This document shows positions 23,274-31,805 of a stretch of 32,112 nucleotides of DNA, piece by piece. The stretch is from HGM04593 sp045644465 (lineage in GTDB: Bacteria > Bacteroidota > Bacteroidia > Bacteroidales > Bacteroidaceae). The position numbers and the translations under genes are program-made. The notes under the pieces are model-generated. The model was given only the letters and a program-made list of their open reading frames with translations, was not told the origin of the DNA and searched no databases. Where the stretch lies: the NCBI GenBank assembly GCA_045644465.1, contig JAZRGV010000051.1, forward strand, positions 1 through 32,112, given 5' to 3'. How positions within the stretch are numbered: position 1 is the stretch's first letter; each line of letters starts with the position of its first letter.

Positions 23274-26200
23274 TTACTTTACAAGGACCTTTTTGCCATC
23301 AATAATATACAGACCCGGAGCAAGTATCTTTTCAATCTTGCGGCCTGTCATATCATAGATTACGGTATCTTCTGTTTCAACAGCAACGTTGTCAATAACC
23401 GAAGTGTTACCATTACCCACTACAAGCAACAGATCAACAATCTGGCCACCGTTCTGCTTGAAATCGTCAAATTTGCCATCGGCATCACCTGCAGGGTCAA
23501 TGCTACACCAGTCCTGTTTGAAACGCAAGCGATATACACCATCCTTTGCAGGAGCATTGAATGATGGCAATTTTGGATCATTTCTGTCACTGCCTGTCAA
23601 AGTAGTACCAACACTGTTCCAACCACTATCATCCTTTTCGCCATTGTTGTTATAGAAGGTGTATGATACAAGGTCGCCAACAGGTTTCCAGTTGCTACCC
23701 TCTTCAATGCCTGCCTTAAAGCCGTCAGAATCCAAATCGACATATACATAGTGATGACGCCAAGAGCCCGAAGCAGTAACACTAACCTGCAGCTCCTCGC
23801 CCGACTCGGCACGGAAAATAACAGGCTCGTCAATATCTACAAGATTGGTATAATCCAGTGACTGCTGAGCGCTTGTCAACTCATACTCAAACTCGCCACT
23901 TGCAGGGCTTGTAAGAGCTACCTTTGTAATATTACGATCGCTTCTTGTCTTGTTGCCAACATTTCTGGGTTTATATACATCGAACTTCTCAACTACTATT
24001 GAACGTGTTCCGCTGAAAGCATCAGCAACAGCTTCGCCAACAACAACTCCCTCAGGAATAACAAGTGTATAGGTTGCAGGAACATTCACCTCGTTAGCCA
24101 AAGTTATTGTGAGCACTTTGCCTTCAACGATATATGTAGCTTCAGAAACAAGCTGTCCGTCGGCATCGTTCAACTGCACCTTTGCGCCCTGGGCTGCATC
24201 AACGACATTTTTGTTGAATGTAACCTCGATGGTCTTGAGTGAATAAATCTCTTCACTTGGAGAAACCTCTGTTATTGCAATAGGAGTTGGATTGTTTACT
24301 GTCAAAGCCGCTTCACCTGCAAAAGACTTGTCGTCGCTCTTGCGAACAACAAGACCTTCGGGAATAACAAGAGTGTAGTTGCCCGGAGTTACAACCTTCT
24401 GGGCAAAAGTAACAACGAGAGAAGCACCGTCGGCAACATAGTCTGCAACAGCAGCAACAACCTCATCGCCATTCTTCAACTGCATAACAGTTGTGTTGTT
24501 TGCATCAAAAGCAGCAACAATCTCGCTATTGAAGGTAAGTGTAACCTTTTTATAAGCCTCGGCTCTCTGAGGAGTAACACTTATCATTTCGAAAGGAACC
24601 TGTGAAGGGTCGGCGTTAACACCGTCGAATGCAAATACTGAGCTTCCGGGCAATGTTACTGTCAACTGCTGGTCGATATCGATTGCTGTACCCTCGGTCA
24701 AGCCCTGCAAAGCATCCTGTACCTTGAACGACTTGTTAAGGATGATAGCACCTGTGATATTTGCAGGAATCTCGAGAGCCTGACGCAATGTAAATGTATA
24801 TGTCTGCTGGCTGTTGCCTCCGTTACGCAATGCAAGTGTTGCCTTTGCACCGTTCCATGAAGCCCAACCGTAAATCTCTTGCTTGCTACCATTCCAAGGA
24901 CTGCCACCTACCCAGTGAGCATCGGGCAACACATCGGCATTCTTCTTCTGCCATGCAACACACTCGGCAACGTCTTCCCAGAGTTTACCGTTATTGATGC
25001 TGTTCATAAGATTACAATTGGTGTAAAGCTCCACAATACCCGAACCGCAAACGAATGCACAACGGAGTTCGCGAAGAACAGCATTATAGTCTCTTGAATC
25101 ACCTGCAGGAGGACCATCTTCTGAGAGAATAAATCCGTGAGTCATCAAAGTGTTGATTGGACACATTGGTGAGTTCTGAACATAGTTCTGATAAACCAAG
25201 CGGTCGCGGTATGTAATCCAGTTCTCTCGGTTGATGCTATTGTCACCAATGCGGTCGTGGTCGTTCTCCTGACGCCATGTAGCATCTGAAATCTGATACC
25301 AGAATGGTGAAGCCCATGTACCTACAGTGGTATTGAAGAAGATATCCTCGCGCATATTCTCGCGTACATACTGCTCGAGACGGATGATACCCTCGGCATT
25401 CTCATTACCTGTGTCGCCTGCATCGGGACCTACAGCCGAGAACTGACCTGAAATACCGTCGAACTTAAAGAAGAGATAGTTATCGGTATTAGGGTTAAAA
25501 CCAGGCTGCCCATCCTGCTGACACACGAGGTTATTTGCCGCAGCAAGATAAGCCTCATAATATGCAGGGTTAGAGAGCTGCATACCACCCTGATTCTTCC
25601 AATAGTCGCGACGATAGTTACCGCTCTGACCATAACCGCCTACAGGACCTAACCAAGCACCGATACCGGCCCCCATCTGCTTAGCCAATGTAGCCATATC
25701 GCGCATCTCATTAGGGAATCCCTTGTGGAATGTCCAAGGACCATAGTTGTCCCAACCATCATCAATTATAAAGGCAACAATACCTTCGCCATACTTGTCA
25801 TAATACTTTTCCTTCCACTGATTCATTACTCGAAGAATATCATCCGCGGTAAAGTTTGTATGCTCCTGACCGGGAGCCGCATTGTTGCGGTTGATATTAA
25901 GTTCGTACCAGCTGTTATAGTGTGGGAATACTCTCCAGGGCACTGCACGCTCGCGCTCGCTATAAGCAAGGAATGAACGGCGCTTCTGTGTCTCGCGGAT
26001 ATTCTCCTTTGCCTGTGTACCATCCTGCGCAATGAGACCAACAACAGCACCAACCTTCCAGGTTTCACCCTTTGCAAGTGTGGTGTTGCGGCTCCAACGG
26101 CCCTGAATACCAACAACGGCTGTATTTACAACAACACCCTCTTTTGCTTCGTAAATCTTCACAGTCATTGTGCTCGAAGCATCGATAGACTCAGACTTGT

Positions 26201-27920
26201 CCTCAACGAATACACGGATTGCAAATGTACCGTCATAAGGAGCAACATAGCTGAATGTGTTATTGCTGTGCTGACCACCTGAATAGCCACTGTGATAATC
26301 GACAGCAGTAATGTCGCCATTTGAAGCAAGCAAATCGGCGCCACCGAAATTCAAACGGTGGTTACCGCTTGTGTACTTCACCTCAATATCAATCTTCTGG
26401 TTCTTCTTGAGCTCAACGTTCTCCATCTTATAAGCACGCACATTCGGATAGTTGGCACCGGTAGCCTCCTCAACGCGCTTTGGAACATCTGCAGCTGCAA
26501 CCTGTGTCCATGATGCAGCAGTGAGGTCGGCGCTCTTTGTATCCTTTAGAGTCCAAGCATCCTCTTCGCCTGTAGCACCACCAACGGTGTTGTAGGCTGT
26601 TGGAGTCTCAAGACCTGCGAAAATCTTATCGCTGACGATTGTTGCACCACGTGTGTTACCGACAACCTTAGGAGCAGAACCTGCAGCCTGAGTATCCACG
26701 TTGTATATCATAGGAATGATGTTGAACATATCTACATCATCAACACCTGTCAAATCCATCTCGGTGCGGATATAGTGGCTACCGTCGCGCAACACAGCAC
26801 GCCAAACGATGGCAACCTTTGTACCTTTGTACTCATACTCATAGTTAGCAACAAGCTGAACGCCATTGAAGTGCTGGGCACCACCTATAGCTGTTGCATT
26901 GCCGGTGAGTATCTCGGTATTCACGCTCTTCAATGTCATAGCCGAAGCAGGAACATTATCACCTGCACCAAAGGCAACGGTAAAAGGCTCTGTGCCGGCA
27001 ACAAGGTTCATTGCATCGCAACCTGCGAAATAGAGGGCACCGCCCACCTTCATCCAGCTTGCGGCAAGAACATTATTTTTGAGAATATAAGCGTCGCCAC
27101 TCTGTGAGATAGATGCTGCACCAACATTCTCCTGCTGCTTTGGATAAACCCAAGCATTCTCGTACTTTGCAACAGAAGGAAGCTCAGGCAACTCGGCAAC
27201 ACTAACAACGATAGTGTTGTTAACATCATTTACCGATGCAACAGCAAACTTACCCTGGGGAGCAATTACAGTAACATCGTTCTTGCTGAGCGCACCCTCA
27301 ACGGTGTATGTTGCACCGTTGGCATACTCTTTGTCTTTGATTTTCAATGTAACACCGTCGGGCACTGTTATAGCATATACACGCTCAACAATTTCATATT
27401 CGGCAAATGTATAGCGGCTACCGGCATCCTTTGAGCCGGCATCGGTCCATAGACCAAGAGTTTTGCCTGAACAAGCACCTACACCACCAAAATAGTTCAG
27501 ATATGTAGCCTGTGCCTCATTGTTTGTGTTATAAGGCGAAATCTGATAGTTATCATCGGCATAGTTGTCCAACTTGAAATATGCACCTTCAACCTTGCTG
27601 TCGCTCATCTTAATGAAGCTGACACCGGTTGGATAGCTGGCCTTCTTATCATAGCTCAGCCACTGTTTAGCATTGTAGCTGTAGATGTAATAAGCATTAT
27701 CCACACCATTCACTGCATAGAAAGCAAAAAGGCCGTTCTCGGCATCACCTTCAACCGGCGTGGTTGTTGGGCTGACGTAAGCGCCATTACCGCTCACCAT
27801 CACATAGACGTGCTCCGGCTTGCCGTCTGCAGGCAAAGTAGTCGAAGCTGTCACCTTTTCGGCATACACCTGAGCCGATAGACCAAGCATAGCCAAGAAA
27901 ATGAATAGGATCTTTTTCAT
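23274..27920 (-). CDS. Secreted glycoside hydrolase, clan GH-D-like, multidomain
   Basis: This is a 1548-residue secreted protein with signal peptide MKKILFIFLAMLGLSAQVYA. Residues about 30-180 resemble a beta-trefoil/ricin-like module (YYIYSYNAKQWLSYD). Residues about 245-430 look like the N-terminal beta-sandwich of GH36-type enzymes, with a further jelly-roll-like insert at about 500-595. A TIM barrel at about 650-1050 carries FIIDDGWD (Asp720/Asp721), GIGAWLGPVGGYG, FFKFDG (Asp821, likely nucleophile) and YQISDATW (Asp879, candidate acid/base). This motif order is that of alpha-galactosidase-like clan D enzymes. Two SbsA/Big_5-like Ig domains follow (EMISVTPQRAEAYKK, ITEVSPSEEIYSLK), then a GEVED-like domain (DGKFDDFKQNGGQIVDLLLV) and a sorting tail (IYDMTGRKI, KKVLVK). 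It probably cleaves host or dietary glycans. The exact family and substrate are not certain; GH27/36-related is my best estimate. Confidence 0.8.
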   Translation of the reverse strand: MKKILFIFLAMLGLSAQVYAEKVTASTTLPADGKPEHVYVMVSGNGAYVSPTTTPVEGDAENGLFAFYAVNGVDNAYYIYSYNAKQWLSYDKKASYPTGVSFIKMSDSKVEGAYFKLDNYADDNYQISPYNTNNEAQATYLNYFGGVGACSGKTLGLWTDAGSKDAGSRYTFAEYEIVERVYAITVPDGVTLKIKDKEYANGATYTVEGALSKNDVTVIAPQGKFAVASVNDVNNTIVVSVAELPELPSVAKYENAWVYPKQQENVGAASISQSGDAYILKNNVLAASWMKVGGALYFAGCDAMNLVAGTEPFTVAFGAGDNVPASAMTLKSVNTEILTGNATAIGGAQHFNGVQLVANYEYEYKGTKVAIVWRAVLRDGSHYIRTEMDLTGVDDVDMFNIIPMIYNVDTQAAGSAPKVVGNTRGATIVSDKIFAGLETPTAYNTVGGATGEEDAWTLKDTKSADLTAASWTQVAAADVPKRVEEATGANYPNVRAYKMENVELKKNQKIDIEVKYTSGNHRLNFGGADLLASNGDITAVDYHSGYSGGQHSNNTFSYVAPYDGTFAIRVFVEDKSESIDASSTMTVKIYEAKEGVVVNTAVVGIQGRWSRNTTLAKGETWKVGAVVGLIAQDGTQAKENIRETQKRRSFLAYSERERAVPWRVFPHYNSWYELNINRNNAAPGQEHTNFTADDILRVMNQWKEKYYDKYGEGIVAFIIDDGWDNYGPWTFHKGFPNEMRDMATLAKQMGAGIGAWLGPVGGYGQSGNYRRDYWKNQGGMQLSNPAYYEAYLAAANNLVCQQDGQPGFNPNTDNYLFFKFDGISGQFSAVGPDAGDTGNENAEGIIRLEQYVRENMREDIFFNTTVGTWASPFWYQISDATWRQENDHDRIGDNSINRENWITYRDRLVYQNYVQNSPMCPINTLMTHGFILSEDGPPAGDSRDYNAVLRELRCAFVCGSGIVELYTNCNLMNSINNGKLWEDVAECVAWQKKNADVLPDAHWVGGSPWNGSKQEIYGWASWNGAKATLALRNGGNSQQTYTFTLRQALEIPANITGAIILNKSFKVQDALQGLTEGTAIDIDQQLTVTLPGSSVFAFDGVNADPSQVPFEMISVTPQRAEAYKKVTLTFNSEIVAAFDANNTTVMQLKNGDEVVAAVADYVADGASLVVTFAQKVVTPGNYTLVIPEGLVVRKSDDKSFAGEAALTVNNPTPIAITEVSPSEEIYSLKTIEVTFNKNVVDAAQGAKVQLNDADGQLVSEATYIVEGKVLTITLANEVNVPATYTLVIPEGVVVGEAVADAFSGTRSIVVEKFDVYKPRNVGNKTRSDRNITKVALTSPASGEFEYELTSAQQSLDYTNLVDIDEPVIFRAESGEELQVSVTASGSWRHHYVYVDLDSDGFKAGIEEGSNWKPVGDLVSYTFYNNNGEKDDSGWNSVGTTLTGSDRNDPKLPSFNAPAKDGVYRLRFKQDWCSIDPAGDADGKFDDFKQNGGQIVDLLLVVGNGNTSVIDNVAVETEDTVIYDMTGRKIEKILAPGLYIIDGKKVLVK

Positions 27921-28018
27921 AAATAATTTATTTGGTTAGTTTAGTTTAAGAAGCTGTTTGAATTTCTTATAAAAAGTATATCAAAGCTGTAAAGGTTATG
28001 TTTCGGCTCGATTTACTT

Positions 28019-28058
28019 TATTAGCAATTGGCCACACAAATGCAGCCAATTGCTAATA
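28019..28058 (-). terminator. Terminator after the 731-residue secreted protein gene
   Basis: A perfect 14-bp stem (28019-28032 with 28045-28058, core TTAGCAATTGGC) has a 12-base loop and lies 15 bp after the stop. The T-run is short. It separates this gene from the glycoside hydrolase gene, which then needs its own promoter in 27921-28018; I see none that matches the consensus well. Confidence 0.6.
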
Positions 28059-28073
28059 TATATCAATGTAAAA

Positions 28074-30269
28074 TTACTTTACAACTTTCTTAACGCCGTT
28101 GATTACATAGATACCAGCCTTGGTAATCTTCTCAACGCGACGGCCTGTGAGGTCGTAGATTACAGCGTTCTCAGCCTCTGCGTTAACAGAGTCGATAGCT
28201 GTTGTTACACCTTCGATTGTCCAAGAGAACTCCATGTCACCTGTAAGACCAAACTCAGCATAAGAAGCCAAGTTAATTGTATATGTACCAGGCTCTGTAA
28301 TAACGATAGGGGCGTCATTCATGATATTAACAGGAACGAATACACCTGTACCGTAATCAGGAGCTGGAGCCAAGTAGTATAGATTATCATTCTGGTCGAA
28401 CATATACAAGTAGCCAATCTTTTCATACATCATCTCGTTAGAGAATAGAACCTGGACAGCTTCAATCTGTTCAACAACAGTACCTGATGCAGGAGTAACT
28501 GTTACTGTTACAGGCTCTACTTCGCCACCTTCGCCACCTTCGCCTTCGCCAGGTGTTGGAGTAGGCTTAGCATATGAAAAGTTATAAACCTCAGCCTCAT
28601 TTGCAACACCGTTTACTGTGTACAAACCTGCAGGGATTGTCAATATATAGTCACCATAAGGATAAGTTACATCCCAAGGGAAAGAGATACTTATAGAACG
28701 ATTAATACCAGTTCCACCAACAAACAATTCAGCTTCAAAAACTTCCTCACCAACAGTGTATGTTACAGTCTTATCATCAGCAAGTACTACTTCTCTAGTA
28801 TTATAGATTGTAATTCCATAATCCAAATACCAATCCATGTTATTAACTGTACCAGCAGGAGCATCAATACTCTCTACTTCAGGAGCGGGCAATTCAGCAA
28901 CCTCGAACTCATACTCAGCACCCTTGAACTCTTTTGTACCGTCTGCATTAAAGAATACACCGCTGTAAACGATTACCTTATAAGTACCAGGAGTTGTAAC
29001 GGCTGTAGATGAGTAAGGAGTTGCATAGGTAGCACTAGTACCGTTTGCACCCATAAGCGAGTTAAGCACAGCAACTGTGTTGCCCTCAGCATCAACAATC
29101 TTACCAAATTCTGTTACATCAGCCTTCTTAACAACCTCTGCAAAGTTTATCTTAACACCCTTCAACTCATAGTCGTTTGAAGCATTCTTAGCATAGCTTG
29201 TTGGAACAAATGCTTCAAGCGCTGGTGCCTCAAACTCAGCGATGGCAGCATCGGCAGCAGCCATAGCATCGGCATAAGCAAAAGGAGTTACACTTGTCAA
29301 TGTGAGCAATGTAGCAGCCTCTTCATTGTTTGCCAACCAACGTACCTGTCCTTCGTTTGGTTTCCATCCGCAAGAACATGAAAGATAGTAATTGCCGTCC
29401 TTGATGCTTACGTATGAATTGCCACCGTTTGTTCTAACCTCGTATGTAAAGCCTGTAGCAACCTCAGCAGCACAAGAAGCATTTGTCTGTGTCGCATTCT
29501 GCAAGAACAAGCCTTTACCAACGTTATAGATATAACGTCCTTTCTCTGTCTCAACAGTGTACCAAACAGCATTTGCAGCTTTCTCCACAGCAACGCTATT
29601 GCCGGCATAGCCACTCAATGTAATGTTTGCAAGACCAAAGTACTCTGTACCGTTATATGTACCGTAGGCCAATGTACCTCTGTTATTGAAATTGTTGCTA
29701 ACGGTATATACACCGTATGAAACATACTTTTTGCTTCTCTCGAGGTACTTTTCTACCGCTGCAATCTGAGCTGAGTAGTCACCCTCTACGGCCTTGAATG
29801 TGAGAAGGCAACCACCATCGTTAGCATTACCCTTTTCCCATTTAACCTGGCTAGGAGCTTTAGCACCACAACCCATAGAGAGGTAACGAATACCTTCGCC
29901 CGAACCTACGTGGATATAGCTGTTGTGCTGTGTAATGTTAAAAGCGGATGGAGCACCAAAGAAGATATCATCGGTACCATTGTCCTCGATAAACATTCCG
30001 TTACCGATGTTGCAGATATAAGCAACACCATCTACGTTTTTCACACACCATAGCTTACCGTTCTCTACGATATCGGTACAGCTGTTACCGGCATAATCAG
30101 ACCAAGAGATTTCGGTCAATACAGGACGTGCGTGACTTGCGCTTGCAGCCAAGTAACCACGCTTGCCATTCTCGTCGGCCTGGATGGTATAAACACCATC
30201 GGCAACAACCTGTGCCATAGCACCGATTGTAAGGAACAACGATGCAATAAACAAAGTAATTTTTCTCAT
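28074..30269 (-). CDS. Secreted multidomain protein of unknown function, type-IX-like tail
   Basis: This is a 731-residue protein with signal peptide MRKITLFIASLFLTIGAMA. Two similar modules follow at about 22-165 and 180-330. Each begins with GVYT(I/V) and holds a Y-I-(C/Y)-N-(I/V)-G-(N/K)-G-(M/L)-F segment, then YLS-x-x-CG-x-K before a VKW/VRW motif. They look like beta-trefoil-type binding modules. Two Ig-like regions (about 345-460 and 465-570) are followed by an acidic linker PTPTPGEGEGGEGGEVEP, another beta domain and the tail IYDLTGRRVEKITKAGIYVI with KKVVK at the end. I see no catalytic motif. It may be a glycan-binding surface or secreted protein partnered with the glycoside hydrolase downstream, but this is inferred only from position and shared tail. 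Confidence 0.8.
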   Translation of the reverse strand: MRKITLFIASLFLTIGAMAQVVADGVYTIQADENGKRGYLAASASHARPVLTEISWSDYAGNSCTDIVENGKLWCVKNVDGVAYICNIGNGMFIEDNGTDDIFFGAPSAFNITQHNSYIHVGSGEGIRYLSMGCGAKAPSQVKWEKGNANDGGCLLTFKAVEGDYSAQIAAVEKYLERSKKYVSYGVYTVSNNFNNRGTLAYGTYNGTEYFGLANITLSGYAGNSVAVEKAANAVWYTVETEKGRYIYNVGKGLFLQNATQTNASCAAEVATGFTYEVRTNGGNSYVSIKDGNYYLSCSCGWKPNEGQVRWLANNEEAATLLTLTSVTPFAYADAMAAADAAIAEFEAPALEAFVPTSYAKNASNDYELKGVKINFAEVVKKADVTEFGKIVDAEGNTVAVLNSLMGANGTSATYATPYSSTAVTTPGTYKVIVYSGVFFNADGTKEFKGAEYEFEVAELPAPEVESIDAPAGTVNNMDWYLDYGITIYNTREVVLADDKTVTYTVGEEVFEAELFVGGTGINRSISISFPWDVTYPYGDYILTIPAGLYTVNGVANEAEVYNFSYAKPTPTPGEGEGGEGGEVEPVTVTVTPASGTVVEQIEAVQVLFSNEMMYEKIGYLYMFDQNDNLYYLAPAPDYGTGVFVPVNIMNDAPIVITEPGTYTINLASYAEFGLTGDMEFSWTIEGVTTAIDSVNAEAENAVIYDLTGRRVEKITKAGIYVINGVKKVVK

Positions 30270-30356
30270 AGTTTTTAAATTTATTATTAGTAATATTAAA
30301 ACATTATCGGGTGTAACAGGTTATATTTTATACACTCATCAACTCAAAATAGGACA

Positions 30357-30596
30357 TAAAAAACGTGGACAACATTACATTATCCACTGATGAGGTCTTG
30401 GCGTTACCCGGAAGATAGATATGCAAGTCGCCCACGCTGCATACAGCGCGGACATCAACTTTGCTACTAATCTTCCTATTGATTTAACCGCCAAGTTTGA
30501 CAAGGCTACGCCCTGCCGGGGTAAAATACCCCCATCAGTAAGATAGTAAAGCTAATGCGCTATGTTTTATATGTCATAACCACACTATGTGGCTAC
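30357..30596 (-). ncRNA. Candidate structured RNA (free ncRNA or long 5' leader)
   Basis: The region folds into a nested set of perfect helices. P1 is ACTGATG/CATCAGT (30386-30392 with 30533-30539) and encloses P2 CTTGGCG/CGCCAAG (30397-30403 with 30489-30495). Inside P2 is P3 GGAAGAT/ATCTTCC (30410-30416 with 30470-30476), and inside that P4 CGCTG-CATA-CAGCG (30435-30448). P5 GGGGTA-AAA-TACCCC (30518-30532) abuts P1. The minus strand is favoured for three reasons: a -7 box TATTTTTG at 30602-30609, a 5' hairpin CCACA/TGTGG at 30580-30592, and a terminator-like hairpin with TTTTTT at 30358-30387. It could be an independent RNA, or a leader controlling the gene at 30269, which starts about 88 bp further on. 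I do not recognise its family. Confidence 0.55.
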
Positions 30597-30601
30597 ATTT
30601 G

Positions 30602-30609
30602 CAAAAATA
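30602..30609 (-). promoter_or_regulatory. -7 box for the candidate RNA
   Basis: TATTTTTG on the minus strand fits TAnnTTTG, and a start near 30596 would place the first RNA hairpin at the 5' end. No TTTG is found at -33; the upstream sequence is nearly pure A/T. Confidence 0.4.
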
Positions 30610-30642
30610 ATCAATACTTTATTATTTATATAATAAAAACAG

Positions 30643-30666
30643 AAAAAAAAAAAAAAAAAAAAAAAA
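30643..30666. repeat. 24-base A homopolymer
   Basis: Twenty-four consecutive A lie just outside the inverted-repeat element and upstream (minus strand) of the candidate RNA promoter. A run of eight G follows at 30702-30709. Both are prone to slippage and to sequencing or assembly error. Confidence 0.9.
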
Positions 30667-30671
30667 TAGGT

Positions 30672-31668
30672 ATTTTTTTTGGCTCACCTGCAAAGTTTTT
30701 TGGGGGGGGCTATTGATTTATAGAATTGATTGTAGTTTTAACTTTTTTGAAATTGCTTCCGCTCACTTTGTGGGTAAATTTACCTACACTCACATACTCG
30801 CAATTTTCAACCTTGTTCAGTTGTCTTATATTCTTTCTATAGCCTTGCTATATGTACTTTCTGTGCGACAGAAAGTACCAAAGAGCTGGGCAGTCGTGTA
30901 CGGCATTCGGTGCTTCCTTTGCTTACAAATTGCAAACAGCTTTGCTGTTGCAATATTCTTCGGTCGGCGCGCCCCTCGCCCCTCGCAGCTTGTCACAATG
31001 CTTGGGGCGGCAAGAACTCGCTGCGCTCAAACATCATACCGCCTATTTCCAAGCATTGCTCGGCTGCTCACTGTGCCTCCCAACGCTGCCCTTTCGCTTT
31101 CAGCGACGAATTACCCTTGCAATGAAAATTCATTGACATATATCGCGAATTTTACGCGTACAATGGTAATATCAAAGAGAAACCGGCAGTGTCAAAATCA
31201 TAACGGAAATCCCTGATGTTTGGAGGCCATTGTGCGAGGTACGTTCAAACGCAGTACGGCAATTATATTTCTTTAAAATTGCCGTACGCAGTGCGATCCG
31301 CAGCACCCGACAAACAGCAGAAAGGTTTGAAGTGGCAAGTTTGTGACGGCCGAGGGATGTTGCAAAGCAACTCGCGAATTTGTTTTTACAAATCGACAAC
31401 ATCGCCAGCAAATAGTCGCAAGTAGCACAGCCAATGGTTGTGCCTTGCGGGATGCGATAAGGCGGTGTTGTCAACATTATAAAGGAACAAACGACTGATT
31501 TTGTCTCTGCCGGGCGCTTTTGCTACTTTTCACGCGATGAAAAGTAGGGAAAGAACGACTTAAAGAAAATGCAAATGAACAATTAAGGTTGAAGACTGCT
31601 GTAGAATACAATACAATTGAGAGGTAATCCTAAATTTTCCCCAACTTTTGCTGGTGAGCCATTTTTTT
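30672..31668. mobile_element. Non-coding element of about 1 kb with terminal inverted repeats
   Basis: GGCTCACCTGCAAAG at 30681-30695 is matched in inverse orientation by CTTTTGCTGGTGAGCC at 31645-31660, and similarity continues inward (runs of T then G on one side, CCCC then AACTTTT on the other). Direct ATTTTTTT sequences flank both ends (30672-30680 and 31661-31668) and may be a target duplication, though in low-complexity DNA. Subterminal perfect hairpins face each other: 30854-30878 (GTACTTTCTGT-GCG-ACAGAAAGTAC) and 31523-31547 (CTACTTTTCA-CGCGA-TGAAAAGTAG). A central hairpin lies at 31254-31287. The frames inside have no family features, so this resembles a MITE-like or dispersed repeat. 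Confidence 0.5.
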
Positions 31669-31746
31669 AACATTTAAATAAAAAGAAACAATCAAAACAA
31701 GAACAAAAAAAAGTAACAATATAACATGAAAGATTGCCATATCGTT

Positions 31747-31781
31747 ACAAAAAAAGTGCCGCCTTAAAAAAGGCAGCACTT
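31747..31781 (-). terminator. Terminator after rplT
   Basis: Stem AAGTGCCGCCTT / AAGGCAGCACTT (31754-31765 with 31770-31781) has one mismatch and loop AAAA, followed by a T-run on the minus strand. It begins 25 bp after the rplT stop. Confidence 0.85.
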
Positions 31782-31805
31782 ATAGGTTATTGTAGAAAAA
31801 CTTTC

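Noticed and set aside
30387..30394. CTGATGAG on the plus strand, a hammerhead ribozyme core box
   Set aside because: No GAAA box or matching stems I and III follow at the needed places, and the same bases form P1 of the candidate RNA fold.
30713..31216. 167-codon ORF and overlapping frames in the 1-kb element
   Set aside because: Composition is irregular, no domain or start context is seen, several frames overlap on both strands, and the DNA is full of hairpins with inverted ends. I read it as non-coding repeat DNA.
31172..31477. 101-codon minus-strand ORF in the same element
   Set aside because: It crosses the perfect central hairpin at 31254-31287 and shows no family features. Similar frames can appear wherever this kind of repeat is present.
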